From NCBI RefSeq assembly GCF_003432035.1, contig NZ_QOHO01000053.1, positions 1 through 64,000 on the forward strand: a stretch of 64,000 nt of DNA, given 5' to 3'. Both the position numbers and the translations under genes were made by a program. The notes beneath the pieces were generated by a model that searched no databases, had not been told where the DNA came from, and saw nothing but the letters and a program-made list of their open reading frames with translations. This DNA is from Lacrimispora amygdalina. GTDB lineage: Bacteria; Bacillota; Clostridia; Lachnospirales; Lachnospiraceae. This document shows, one piece after another, positions 33,154-41,666 of the stretch (its first letter is position 1; the number at the start of each line of letters is the position of its first letter).

Positions 33154-34557
33154 TTATGAACAGAGATCCACGATTACCTGGGCAAATATCTTTGCACTCA
33201 CCAGAAGTTCATCAATCACAGCGAACTCGTCGGCACCATGCATGCGGTTGTCCGTTCCCGGCAAAGATGCTCCGAATGCAACACCGTTCTTAAGTTCGTG
33301 AACATAGGTGCCACCTCCCATAGAAACGCACTCTCCCTTTAAACCGGTATAGGATTCATATGCATTCAGCAGTGTTTTTACAAATACTGAATTTCCGTCA
33401 ACGTGATGAGGCGGGCGCATGGAATCATTATGCAGGGTAAATCCCTTATCTTCCATATTCTTTCTTACTACCTCAAGCACGCTTTCCTTTGTTGCACAGA
33501 TGGGGCAGCGGCTGTCAAAGGTTCCGGAAAGGCCGGTCTCTATTACTTCCAAAAGACTGAAAGCCAGAGTTAATTCACCTGAGATTTCATCGCTCATGGC
33601 AATGCCCAGGGCTTTCCCTTCTGTATCTCCATGAGGAATCAGCTCCAATAGACGGCCGAGCATGGTGATCTGGGGACATTTTGCAAAAGGAAGTCTGGTT
33701 AGATAAACCAAAAGACCGGTTAATGCATTATTGCCCTCTTTTGGTGTGGATGCATGTGCACTCTCCCCTACTGCGGTTATGTGAGCTTTATCACCATCAA
33801 AAGCCAGTTCGTAACGGACTCCGGTTTCATTCTCACATTCAGCTGCTGTACGGCTTAATATTTCTTTGTCAAAACCGGCAACTACAGCATTCGCCTTGCC
33901 CGGTACAACATTTACCTTAAGGCCTGCTTTGATGCTCACCAGCTTTGGAAGGGCATCGGACGGCTCCCAGTCTGCAGTGAAATGACCATTCAGTCCGCCT
34001 TTTTCCGTATTCACTACAGGAAATGCACCATCTGGTGAAAACGTCATGGGTGCTTCCTTTTCAATGGAGTAATAATGGGCAATATCGGAACTGCCGCATT
34101 CTTCATCTGTGCCAAGGATCAGGCGCACATTCTTCTTTAAAGGAATGTTTAACTCCTTCACTGCCCTCATGGCATAAAGTGCCGCTACAGCAGGTCCCTT
34201 ATCATCGGAAGTTCCTCTTCCGAATAATTTATCTCCTTTTACAACCGGCTCAAAGGGTTCCGTCTCTTTCCAGCCCTCTCCTGCCGGTACCACATCGAGA
34301 TGAGCCAGAATATCAAGCTGATGTTCCTGATCATTTAAATCGGCTGTTCCCACATAATTATCATAATTGGTAATGGTAAATCCATAAGAGTCCGCCATAT
34401 CAAGGGCTTCCTCCAGTGCATGAAATGCGCCAGGACCGTAAGGCATTCCCTCTTTGTAAGGCATTTTCTCACTGTTGATTCTGCAGAGCCTGCAGATATC
34501 TTCAATCATCTCCTCCTTATGAGAATCGATGTACTGGCCAATCTCTTTCTTATACAT
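33154..34557 (-). CDS. PepV-like M20 dipeptidase (Sapep family)
   Basis: A 467-residue metal-dependent dipeptidase. The M20 metal ligands are visible in order: LAHLDVVPAG (His), GTSDDKGP (Asp), GTDEECGSSD (Glu), SPDGAFP (Asp) and MHGADEF (His) near the C-terminus. It splits dipeptides, often with an N-terminal beta-Ala or D-Ala, in the cytoplasm. AAAGGGG precedes the ATG. It ends 30 nt before the met leader promoter; it supplies amino acids, but a functional link with metNIQ is inference. Confidence 0.92.
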   Translation of the reverse strand: MYKKEIGQYIDSHKEEMIEDICRLCRINSEKMPYKEGMPYGPGAFHALEEALDMADSYGFTITNYDNYVGTADLNDQEHQLDILAHLDVVPAGEGWKETEPFEPVVKGDKLFGRGTSDDKGPAVAALYAMRAVKELNIPLKKNVRLILGTDEECGSSDIAHYYSIEKEAPMTFSPDGAFPVVNTEKGGLNGHFTADWEPSDALPKLVSIKAGLKVNVVPGKANAVVAGFDKEILSRTAAECENETGVRYELAFDGDKAHITAVGESAHASTPKEGNNALTGLLVYLTRLPFAKCPQITMLGRLLELIPHGDTEGKALGIAMSDEISGELTLAFSLLEVIETGLSGTFDSRCPICATKESVLEVVRKNMEDKGFTLHNDSMRPPHHVDGNSVFVKTLLNAYESYTGLKGECVSMGGGTYVHELKNGVAFGASLPGTDNRMHGADEFAVIDELLVSAKIFAQVIVDLCS

Positions 34558-34592
34558 AAATCCGCACCCCTTTCTGCTTTTATAACTATTTA

Positions 34593-35045
34593 CTATTTCA
34601 TCATGGCTGCAAGTGTATCATTTACTACCTTGCCGTCTGCTTTTCCTTTTACCTTAGGCATGAGCACCTTCATGATCTTTCCTTTGTCTGCAGCAGTGGG
34701 TGTTTCAATTCCCAGTTCCGCCAGCACGCCGCCGATGATCTCCTTAATCTGGTCTACTCCCATGTCCTCCGGTGCGAACTCTTTATATACTGCAATCCGG
34801 AATGAAGCTTCTTCTTTTATGTCGGTACGGTCTGCCGGTGCCTGTTCAAGTGTCTCCTGAGTCTGTCTCAGTTCTTTTTTCACAACTGCATCTGCTTCTT
34901 CTTCCGTAATAGGAGTATGATCCTTCTTATCAATCTCAAAATTCTTAAGAGCGGAAAGAAGCATGGATAACGCATCTTTTCTTGGCTTATCCTTAGCCTT
35001 CATCGCTTCTACCATTGCCTGTCTTACTTCATCAATTCTACTCAT
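34593..35045 (-). CDS. yqeY: GatB/YqeY domain protein
   Basis: A 150-residue protein with the YqeY fold, the same domain as the tail of GatB, which recognises tRNA. It reads MSRIDEVRQAMVEAMKAKDKPRKDALSMLLSALKNFEIDK, then a C-terminal helical part (TPTAADKGKIMKVLMPKVKGKADGKVVNDTL). Stand-alone YqeY may act in tRNA or amidotransferase metabolism, which is not proven. AAGGAGG lies before the ATG. It sits 51 nt after prfC. Confidence 0.93.
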   Translation of the reverse strand: MSRIDEVRQAMVEAMKAKDKPRKDALSMLLSALKNFEIDKKDHTPITEEEADAVVKKELRQTQETLEQAPADRTDIKEEASFRIAVYKEFAPEDMGVDQIKEIIGGVLAELGIETPTAADKGKIMKVLMPKVKGKADGKVVNDTLAAMMK

Positions 35046-35095
35046 TGTCTGCTGCCTCCTTGTTTTTATACATTCCCAGGTCCTTCTCTTCCTGA

Positions 35096-36685
35096 TTAGT
35101 TATGTCCGAATTCAGAAAGTCTGAGGCCTGGATTGCGGTCCAGTACCATTCCCACGCTCCAGCTGTTAACAAAAAGCAGAAGCGGGTTGTCTTTTAAGTC
35201 CTTAATACGTTTCATATCGGATGTGCCCTGAATCTTTGCTACATCCACCTCAGCGCTGTTTTCTACCCAGCGGATATATTCATATGGCAGCTTTTCAAGC
35301 TTCACTTCCACGTTGTATTCATTCTCCAGGCGGTAGGTCAGCACTTCAAACTGCAGTTCTCCCACGACGCCTACAATAATCTCTTCCATTCCTGTATTAA
35401 ACTCCTGGAAGATCTGAATGGCACCTTCCTGGGCGATCTGATTCACACCTTTTATAAACTGTTTCCTCTTCATGGTATCAATCTGGCGCACTCTGGCAAA
35501 ATGCTCCGGTGCGAAGGTGGGAATACCTTCGAATTGGAATTTTTCATTTGATTTACAGAGGGTGTCTCCAATGGAGAAAATTCCGGGATCAAATACACCG
35601 ATGATGTCTCCGCCGTACGCCTCTTCCACAATCTTTCTGTCCTGCGCCATCATCTGCTGGGGCTGGGATAAACGAAGTTTTTTCCCTCCCTGCACGTGAT
35701 TCACTTCCATACCGGCATCAAACTTTCCGGAAACAATCCTCATGAAAGCAATCCGGTCTCTGTGAGCCTTATTCATATTTGCCTGAATCTTAAAGACAAA
35801 AGCAGAAAAATCCTCGTCAAAAGGATCAATCACTCCGGTTGTTGTCAGTCTGGGAAGAGGTGAGGTGGTCATCTGAAGAAAATGCTGTAAAAATGTCTCA
35901 ACACCGAAATTGGTCAGTGCAGAGCCGAAAAAAACGGGGGATAAATCTCCTCTGCTGACCCGTTCCATATCCAGTTCGTCACTGGCTCCGTCAAGTAGCT
36001 CGATCTCGTCCATCAGCTGTCTGTGGAAGGATTCCCCGATTAAAGCGTCCACCTGGTCATCGCCTAACTGAACCTCCGTGGATTCCACTTCCTTTTGACC
36101 GTTCATGGCTGCCTTAAAGGTGGTAATGGTACCCTTAAAACGGTCATAAACCCCTTTAAAATCTCTTCCGCAGCCAATGGGCCAGTTCACCGGACAGGTT
36201 CTGATTCCAAGAACGGACTCAATCTCGTCCATCAGTTCAAAGGGATCTCTCGCCTCCCGGTCCATCTTATTTATAAAGGTAAAAATAGGTATATGTCTCA
36301 TCACACAAACTTTAAAAAGCTTAATCGTCTGCGCTTCCACACCTTTGGAACCATCAATGACCATGACAGCAGAGTCTGCCGCCATCAACGTACGGTACGT
36401 GTCCTCAGAGAAATCCTGGTGGCCCGGGGTGTCTAAAATATTAATGCAAAATCCGTCGTAGTTAAACTGTAATACGGAGGAGGTTACGGAAATACCTCTT
36501 TCCTTTTCGATCTCCATCCAGTCGGAAACCGCATGTCTTGATGATTTTCTTCCTTTTACAGAGCCGGCTAAATTAATGGCTCCTCCATATAGAAGAAACT
36601 TCTCTGTCAGCGTGGTCTTTCCCGCATCTGGATGGGAAATGATGGCAAATGTTCTTCTCTTCTTTATTTCTTCTGCAATATTCAC
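35096..36685 (-). CDS. prfC: Peptide chain release factor 3
   Basis: A 529-residue GTPase that removes RF1/RF2 from the ribosome after termination. The G motifs are SHPDAGKTTLTE (G1, near 18-29), RGISVTSS (G2), DTPGHQDF (G3) and NKMD (G4); the RF3 C-terminal domain follows (ELQFEVLTYRLENEYNVEVKLE). The start is GTG at 36685, 11 nt after GGAGG. A clear promoter is at 36724-36752. Confidence 0.97.
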   Translation of the reverse strand: MNIAEEIKKRRTFAIISHPDAGKTTLTEKFLLYGGAINLAGSVKGRKSSRHAVSDWMEIEKERGISVTSSVLQFNYDGFCINILDTPGHQDFSEDTYRTLMAADSAVMVIDGSKGVEAQTIKLFKVCVMRHIPIFTFINKMDREARDPFELMDEIESVLGIRTCPVNWPIGCGRDFKGVYDRFKGTITTFKAAMNGQKEVESTEVQLGDDQVDALIGESFHRQLMDEIELLDGASDELDMERVSRGDLSPVFFGSALTNFGVETFLQHFLQMTTSPLPRLTTTGVIDPFDEDFSAFVFKIQANMNKAHRDRIAFMRIVSGKFDAGMEVNHVQGGKKLRLSQPQQMMAQDRKIVEEAYGGDIIGVFDPGIFSIGDTLCKSNEKFQFEGIPTFAPEHFARVRQIDTMKRKQFIKGVNQIAQEGAIQIFQEFNTGMEEIIVGVVGELQFEVLTYRLENEYNVEVKLEKLPYEYIRWVENSAEVDVAKIQGTSDMKRIKDLKDNPLLLFVNSWSVGMVLDRNPGLRLSEFGHN

Positions 36686-36723
36686 AAAAATAATTCCTCC
36701 AATTATACGTCTGAGTCCTGTCT

Positions 36724-36752
36724 ATTGTAGTATGATTCCAACCATAAGTCAA
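36724..36752 (-). promoter_or_regulatory. SigA promoter of prfC
   Basis: TTGACT (36747-36752), a 17-bp spacer and TACAAT (36724-36729) on the minus strand. Confidence 0.75.
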
Positions 36753-36789
36753 GATTCACTCTGGCAGTTGGAATATGGAATTTTTCCTG

Positions 36790-37977
36790 CTACGCATGAA
36801 AAATCTCAGATAAGAGACGGTGTGCCACTTCTTCTTTTGTCATCTTTTCAAGAGCGGTCTCCCGGTCTTTCGTAATAATGGTAACCACATTGGTATCCGT
36901 CCCGAATCCGGCGCCTTCCACCTTTAAATTATTTGCCACAATCATATCGATTTTTTTCCGTTTCAGCTTTTCCCTGGAATTTTCCAGCATATTCTCTGTT
37001 TCCATGGAGAAACCGCAGAGGAATTGCCCTTCCGGCTTGTGCTCTCCAAGCCATTTTAAAATATCTTCCGTCCGTTCCAGTTCCAGAGATAAGTCCCCGT
37101 CTTTTTTCTTGGTTTTCTCTGCATTCACATGTTTTGGACGATAATCTGCAACGGCTGCCGCTTTGATCACCGCATCCTGGTCCATTGCTTCTTTTTTCAC
37201 AGCTTCAAACATGTCTGCGGCGCTTTCCACCTCAATGACCTTCACAAAGGAAGGTTTTTTAATCTCTGTTTTTCCGGTTACAAGCGTGACGAAAGCTCCC
37301 CTTAAAGCTGCAGCCCTGGCTATTGCATATCCCATTTTTCCAGTGGAAAAATTAGTGATATAGCGGACCGGATCAAGGGCTTCCCTGGTTGGTCCTGCTG
37401 TAACGAGAATCCTCTTTCCTTCCAGATCTTTTTCATATCCTGCTTCTTTTTCGATGTATTCAAACAGCGTTTCCGGTTCCGGCATCTTACCTGCACCCAC
37501 GTCTCCGCAGGCTAAATATCCCACTGCAGGAGTGATGACTTCCATTCCATAGGACTGGCAGATCTTTATATTATCCTGTACAATGGGGTTCTCATACATG
37601 TTTGTGTTCATGGCAGGCGCAATGATCTTTTTACACTTACATGCCAACACCGTGGTAGAAAGCATATCATCTGCCAGTCCATGGGCAAGCTTTGCAATTA
37701 CATTGGCACTGGCGGGAGCTATCATCACCACATCCGCTAATTTAGCGATGGAAACATGCTCTACCTGAAACTGAAAATTACGGTCAAAGGTATCAACCAG
37801 GCATTTATTGCCGGTCAGGGATTCAAACGTTATGGGATTTATAAAATTAGTGGCACTCTCAGTCATGATTACATGGACGTTGCAGCCTTTTTTCACCAGC
37901 ATGCTGGCAAGCCCGGCTGTTTTATAAGCAGCGATGCTTCCTGTAACGCCCAGAATTATATTTTTTCCTTTCAGCAT
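36790..37977 (-). CDS. coaBC: Bifunctional phosphopantothenoylcysteine decarboxylase / synthase
   Basis: A 395-residue fusion that makes 4'-phosphopantetheine from 4'-phosphopantothenate in coenzyme A synthesis. The CoaC half (about 1-185) has GVTGSIAAYKT, the catalytic-His region QVEHVSIAKLADVVMIAPASAN and MNTNMYENP; the CoaB half has TAGPTREALDPVRYITNFSTGKMGYA. The longer frame from 38031 lacks an SD; CGGAGG stands 5 nt before the ATG at 37977. Divergent from coaX, another CoA gene. Confidence 0.97.
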   Translation of the reverse strand: MLKGKNIILGVTGSIAAYKTAGLASMLVKKGCNVHVIMTESATNFINPITFESLTGNKCLVDTFDRNFQFQVEHVSIAKLADVVMIAPASANVIAKLAHGLADDMLSTTVLACKCKKIIAPAMNTNMYENPIVQDNIKICQSYGMEVITPAVGYLACGDVGAGKMPEPETLFEYIEKEAGYEKDLEGKRILVTAGPTREALDPVRYITNFSTGKMGYAIARAAALRGAFVTLVTGKTEIKKPSFVKVIEVESAADMFEAVKKEAMDQDAVIKAAAVADYRPKHVNAEKTKKKDGDLSLELERTEDILKWLGEHKPEGQFLCGFSMETENMLENSREKLKRKKIDMIVANNLKVEGAGFGTDTNVVTIITKDRETALEKMTKEEVAHRLLSEIFHA

Positions 37978-38060
37978 AAAAGCCTCCGTTGTTTTTCCAT
38001 TAAAAATATGATACTCTACAGTATAGCACAAGAAAAAAAAGTTGGAAAGGAGTTCTCTCC

Positions 38061-38825
38061 ATGATTTTAGCCATCGATATCGGAAACAGTAATATCGTCA
38101 TAGGCGGCATAGACAGCAGCAAAACTTATTTTGTTGAACGGGTGAACACCAATCACAGAAAAACAGAACTGGAATATGCCGTAAATATAAAGGACATTAT
38201 GGATCTTAACAGTTTTTCGCTTTCCTCCATTGAAGGATCAATCGTATCCTCGGTTGTCCCTCCCCTCACTGAGGTTATCCTCTCTGCAGTCAGAAAACTG
38301 ACGGGCAATACACCTCTCCTTGTGGGCTCAGGAATGAAAACGGGCCTGAACATTAAAATGGATAACCCAAAGACAGTGGGAAGCGACTTAATCGTAGATG
38401 CCGTTGCCGCACTTAAGAATTTTACCCCTCCTATTATTGTAATAGATATGGGAACTGCAACTACCGTGTCCGTGATTGACCAGCAGGGGAATTTTACAGG
38501 AGGTATCATCTTTCCCGGTCTCAGGGTTTCTCTGGATTCCTTAAGCAGCCGCGCTGCCCAGCTTCCTTATATCGGCTTAGATAAACCCGGCAGAATTATT
38601 GGTAAAAACACCATTGACAGCATGAAAAACGGCATTCTGTACGGCAATGCGGCCATGATTGACGGTATCATTGACCGAATGCAGGATGAGATACAGATGA
38701 AAGCCAGCCTTGTGGCAACAGGTGGTCTGGCATCATCGGTCATTTCCCTCTGCCGTCATAAAATACACTATGACGATGCTCTGCTGTTAAAAGGTCTGCA
38801 GATTTTATATGAAAAAAACAGGTAA
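38061..38825 (+). CDS. coaX: Type III pantothenate kinase
   Basis: A 254-residue ASKHA-fold kinase that phosphorylates pantothenate, the first step of CoA synthesis. The phosphate loop DIGNSNIVIGGID is at the N-terminus, DMGTATTVSVID near 130 is the second one, and GGIIFPGLRVSLDSLSSRAAQLP follows. AAAGGAG stands before the ATG. It pairs head to head with coaBC across 83 bp. Confidence 0.96.
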   Translation: MILAIDIGNSNIVIGGIDSSKTYFVERVNTNHRKTELEYAVNIKDIMDLNSFSLSSIEGSIVSSVVPPLTEVILSAVRKLTGNTPLLVGSGMKTGLNIKMDNPKTVGSDLIVDAVAALKNFTPPIIVIDMGTATTVSVIDQQGNFTGGIIFPGLRVSLDSLSSRAAQLPYIGLDKPGRIIGKNTIDSMKNGILYGNAAMIDGIIDRMQDEIQMKASLVATGGLASSVISLCRHKIHYDDALLLKGLQILYEKNR

Positions 38826-38937
38826 AATAAAAGCGCCCAAAAACTGGAAATAAATTTTAATTCGGCAATCGTATAAAAGCCCTCGAATAAGTACATCATT
38901 TCTATGTAAGAGATTAAAATGATGCGGAGGGAAAGAT

Positions 38938-39714
38938 ATGTCTGGATACAAAGTAGAGATTTGCGGCGTCAATACTTCCAAACTGCCTCTTCTGAGCAAT
39001 GAGGAGAAGGAAGTTCTTTTCAAGCGGATACTTAACGGAGATAAAAAAGCCAGAGAAGATTACATCAGGGGAAACTTAAGACTGGTTCTCAGTGTCATAC
39101 AGCGTTTTTCCGGCAGCAGCGAGAATGTGGACGATTTGTTTCAGATCGGCTGCATCGGTCTGATCAAGGCCATCGATAATTTTGACATTACGCAGAATGT
39201 CCGGTTCTCCACTTATGCAGTGCCCATGATACTGGGCGAGGTACGGCGTTATCTTCGGGATAATAACTCCATCCGTGTCAGCCGTTCCCTGCGTGATACT
39301 GCTTATAAAGCAATTTACGCAAAAGAAAACCTGATGAAAAAGAACTTAAAAGAACCCACACTCATGGAAATAGCGGATGAAATCGGTGTCAGCAAGGAAG
39401 ATATTACCTATGCACTTGATGCGATTCAGAGCCCGGTAAGTTTATATGAACCGGTTTACTCAGATGGGGGAGATCCTCTGTTTGTCATGGACCAGATCAG
39501 TGACAAGAAAAACCTGGAAGAAAACTGGGTTGAGGACATCTCTTTAAACGAGGCCATGAGAAGACTTCCGGAACGGGAACGTCATATTATCGATATGCGT
39601 TTCTTTGAAGGCAAAACACAGACGGAAGTCGCGGAAGAGATCCATATCAGTCAGGCTCAGGTCAGCAGGCTGGAAAAGAACGCTCTTAAAACCATGAAAA
39701 ATTATCTTTCATAA
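38938..39714 (+). CDS. sigG: RNA polymerase sporulation sigma factor SigG
   Basis: A 258-residue sigma-70 family factor that drives late forespore genes. The N-terminus MSGYKVEICGVNTSKLPLLSNEE is the SigG hallmark, followed by region 2 (NVDDLFQIGCIGLIKAIDNFDITQNVRFSTYAVPMILGEVRR) and region 4 (RLPERERHIIDMRFFEGKTQTEVAEEIHISQAQVSRLEK). GGAGGG precedes the ATG. A GTATA element near 38877 resembles a SigF/SigG -35, but I cannot find a convincing -10. Unlike the usual colinear spoIIGA-sigE-sigG order, it converges on sigE. Confidence 0.96.
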   Translation: MSGYKVEICGVNTSKLPLLSNEEKEVLFKRILNGDKKAREDYIRGNLRLVLSVIQRFSGSSENVDDLFQIGCIGLIKAIDNFDITQNVRFSTYAVPMILGEVRRYLRDNNSIRVSRSLRDTAYKAIYAKENLMKKNLKEPTLMEIADEIGVSKEDITYALDAIQSPVSLYEPVYSDGGDPLFVMDQISDKKNLEENWVEDISLNEAMRRLPERERHIIDMRFFEGKTQTEVAEEIHISQAQVSRLEKNALKTMKNYLS

Positions 39715-39741
39715 ACAGCTTTATGTGAAACTCACATAGCA

Positions 39742-39771
39742 TAAGCCCACCTTTTTTCAAAGGCAGGCTTA
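39742..39771. terminator. Bidirectional terminator between sigG and sigE
   Basis: TAAGCCCACCT on the left pairs with AGGCAGGCTTA on the right around a T/A-rich loop. It lies 28 nt after sigG and 14 nt from the sigE stop, between the two convergent genes. A small palindrome, ATGTGAAACTCACAT, sits beside it at 39723-39737. Confidence 0.7.
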
Positions 39772-39784
39772 GCTACATAATCTT

Positions 39785-40525
39785 TTATTCGAACCTGACA
39801 ATTTCTTTTTTCAGCCTCTTCATAATCTTTTTCTCAAGCCTTGATATGTAAGATTGGGAAATGCCAAGTAAATCCGCCACTTCCTTCTGCGTCATCTCTT
39901 CCCCATCCTCATCGGAAAGGCCAAACCGCAGCTCCACGATCTTGCGTTCCCTGGGACTTAACCGGCTGATTGCGGTGTTCAGGAGATTTCTTTCAACCTC
40001 TGTTTCCAAATCTTTATAAATTACATCCTCATCCGTACCAAGGATATCTGACAAAAGAAGCTCATTTCCATCCCAATCCACGTTTAAAGGCTCATCAATG
40101 GACACTTCCATTTTTGTCTTATTATTTCTTCTTAAATACATGAGTATCTCGTTTTCAATGCAGCGGGAAGCATAAGTTGCCAGTTTTATATTTTTTGTTG
40201 GATTAAAGGTATTGATTGCCTTTATCAGCCCGATGGTACCTATGGAGATTAGATCTTCCACGCCAACACTGGTATTATCAAATTTTTTAGCGATATAAAC
40301 GACCAGGCGGAGATTGTGTTCAATCAATTCTGATTTCGCTCTCTGGTCCTCGTCTCCTCCAAGAAGTGCAATAATCTGGGCCTCTTTCTCATTATCCAGG
40401 GGTGCAGGCAGAATATCCGCACCTCCGATGTAATGGATCTCCCCCTGAGACGGCATCATCAATGTTCTGAATGTAGGAATTGCTTTAAACTGAAAACGAT
40501 TTGGTACAGATACTTTTATAATCAT
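39785..40525 (-). CDS. sigE: RNA polymerase sporulation sigma factor SigE (pro-protein)
   Basis: A 246-residue sigma factor for early mother-cell genes. It begins with a pro-sequence of about 27 residues ([11 protein letters not shown] and on) ahead of the conserved [15 protein letters not shown], where SpoIIGA cuts. Region 2 ([44 protein letters not shown]) and region 4 ([46 protein letters not shown]) are intact. AAGGAGAG precedes the ATG. It lies 29 nt after spoIIGA and is co-transcribed with it. Confidence 0.97.
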   Translation of the reverse strand: MIIKVSVPNRFQFKAIPTFRTLMMPSQGEIHYIGGADILPAPLDNEKEAQIIALLGGDEDQRAKSELIEHNLRLVVYIAKKFDNTSVGVEDLISIGTIGLIKAINTFNPTKNIKLATYASRCIENEILMYLRRNNKTKMEVSIDEPLNVDWDGNELLLSDILGTDEDVIYKDLETEVERNLLNTAISRLSPRERKIVELRFGLSDEDGEEMTQKEVADLLGISQSYISRLEKKIMKRLKKEIVRFE

Positions 40526-40554
40526 GTCGACACTCTCTCCTTTACATCATACAA

Positions 40555-41391
40555 TTACTCATCGTGCAGCAGCATCTGATAATCTCCGCTTGAGGACAGC
40601 GCCTTTTTGCAGACAGCAATCAGAGGCTTTTCAATTATTTTTACATCATCCCCCTGGCGTACCTCCATCTCGTCTAAAAAAATACCGGGCATGACTCCGT
40701 TTGATTTCCCCACACTTCCGAAAGGGATATAAACCACTTCAGAAACACTTTCACAGAGTTCCCGGACGGCTTCATAGGTCACAACGTGGACGGGACGGCG
40801 GCTTACCGGCTCATAAAGGCGGTTTCCTGTATCAAGAAGAGCAGTCACCCTCTTTTCCTTTCCTCTGTAATGCATGGTGACTTCATATAGATTGCTCTTT
40901 GCTTTCCACAGCCCCGGAAGCCATCGAAGCAAAACGCGAATTCCAAAATAGGATCCGGCTCCCAAAAAAATCAACTGGTAAAAAGGAATGGCCTTGCCTG
41001 TATTTCCTCTAAGAATCTGTTCTATATAATAGCCGGCCTTCGTATGCTGATATAGGAACTCCATAATTCCTCCTACAGCCACGGAAGCCAGATAAAGGGC
41101 TATTACTCCTTTTCCGATATCTTTGGGTCTTTTTAAGTCGAAAGCCGTCACTACCATCAGGGTACTGACTCCCAGATAAGTAACTGCCATCTCAGGCAAA
41201 ACAGGCAAATATGGAAAAGCAGCGGCAAACACGGCCCACGCTGCTCCCAAAGCTGCCCCCAGAATCAGCCTCCACCGGATCAGACGGTACTTCATCCCCC
41301 GTCTTACGATGGACAATACCAGAAAATCCATGGTAAAATTAATAAAGAACAACACATCTATGTACAGGTTAAGTTCCGTTGCTGCGTTCAC
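40555..41391 (-). CDS. spoIIGA: Sigma-E processing peptidase SpoIIGA
   Basis: A membrane aspartic protease (about 278 residues) that activates pro-SigE after septation. The N-terminal half has about five membrane segments (LYIDVLFFINFTMDFLVLSIVRRGM and on); the C-terminal half holds the protease part with LLDTGNRLYEPVSRRPVHVV, where DTGN contains the catalytic Asp. The longest frame begins with GTG at 41448, but its first codons are the promoter itself (TTGACA, TATAAT). I therefore use the GTG at 41391 (MNAATELNLYIDV), though its SD is weak and GGGAGG overlaps it; the exact start is uncertain. Confidence 0.9.
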   Translation of the reverse strand: MNAATELNLYIDVLFFINFTMDFLVLSIVRRGMKYRLIRWRLILGAALGAAWAVFAAAFPYLPVLPEMAVTYLGVSTLMVVTAFDLKRPKDIGKGVIALYLASVAVGGIMEFLYQHTKAGYYIEQILRGNTGKAIPFYQLIFLGAGSYFGIRVLLRWLPGLWKAKSNLYEVTMHYRGKEKRVTALLDTGNRLYEPVSRRPVHVVTYEAVRELCESVSEVVYIPFGSVGKSNGVMPGIFLDEMEVRQGDDVKIIEKPLIAVCKKALSSSGDYQMLLHDE

Positions 41392-41409
41392 CTCCCGCCC
41401 TGTAGGAAC

Positions 41410-41443
41410 ATTATAGCCAGTTATCCATTCAGAATTTGTCAAA
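41410..41443 (-). promoter_or_regulatory. spoIIG promoter with 21-bp spacer and Spo0A box
   Basis: Perfect TTGACA (41437-41442) and TATAAT (41410-41415) on the minus strand, but separated by 21 bp instead of 17. Overlapping the -35 box is TTTGTCAAA (41435-41443, plus strand), a full match to the 0A box TTTGTCRAA. The Bacillus subtilis spoIIG promoter is known for a 22-bp spacer and Spo0A binding at the -35, so this is very probably a SigA promoter that needs phosphorylated Spo0A. Confidence 0.85.
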
Positions 41444-41581
41444 ACCACGGAAAAAATTCCACTTTTTCATCGTCTTTTTCCAACCTGCTGTGTCAGTTCC
41501 CGACAGTATTTTACAGTCCGGATCCGATATTTTTGTCTTACTCTCTCTTATCTGGAGATTGGGGCTTCCAATCCCGGACAG

Positions 41582-41630
41582 CAAAAAAACAGCCGGACAC
41601 AGTGGTTTTTTCCGTGTTCGACTGTTTTTT
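41582..41630 (-). terminator. Terminator after valS
   Basis: On the minus strand AACAGTCGAACAC pairs with GTGTCCGGCTGTT (two mismatches) and runs into a T-run (41583-41589). It lies about 37 nt after the valS stop. A/T-runs on both sides make it bidirectional. A second palindrome, ACAATATTATATTGT, lies at 41634-41648. Confidence 0.75.
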
Positions 41631-41666
41631 CATACAATATTATATTGTCGATTTTTTATAAAAGGA

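Noticed and set aside
41392-41448. spoIIGA start at GTG 41448
   Set aside because: The extra codons contain the -35 and -10 boxes of the spoIIG promoter, so they cannot be part of that message.
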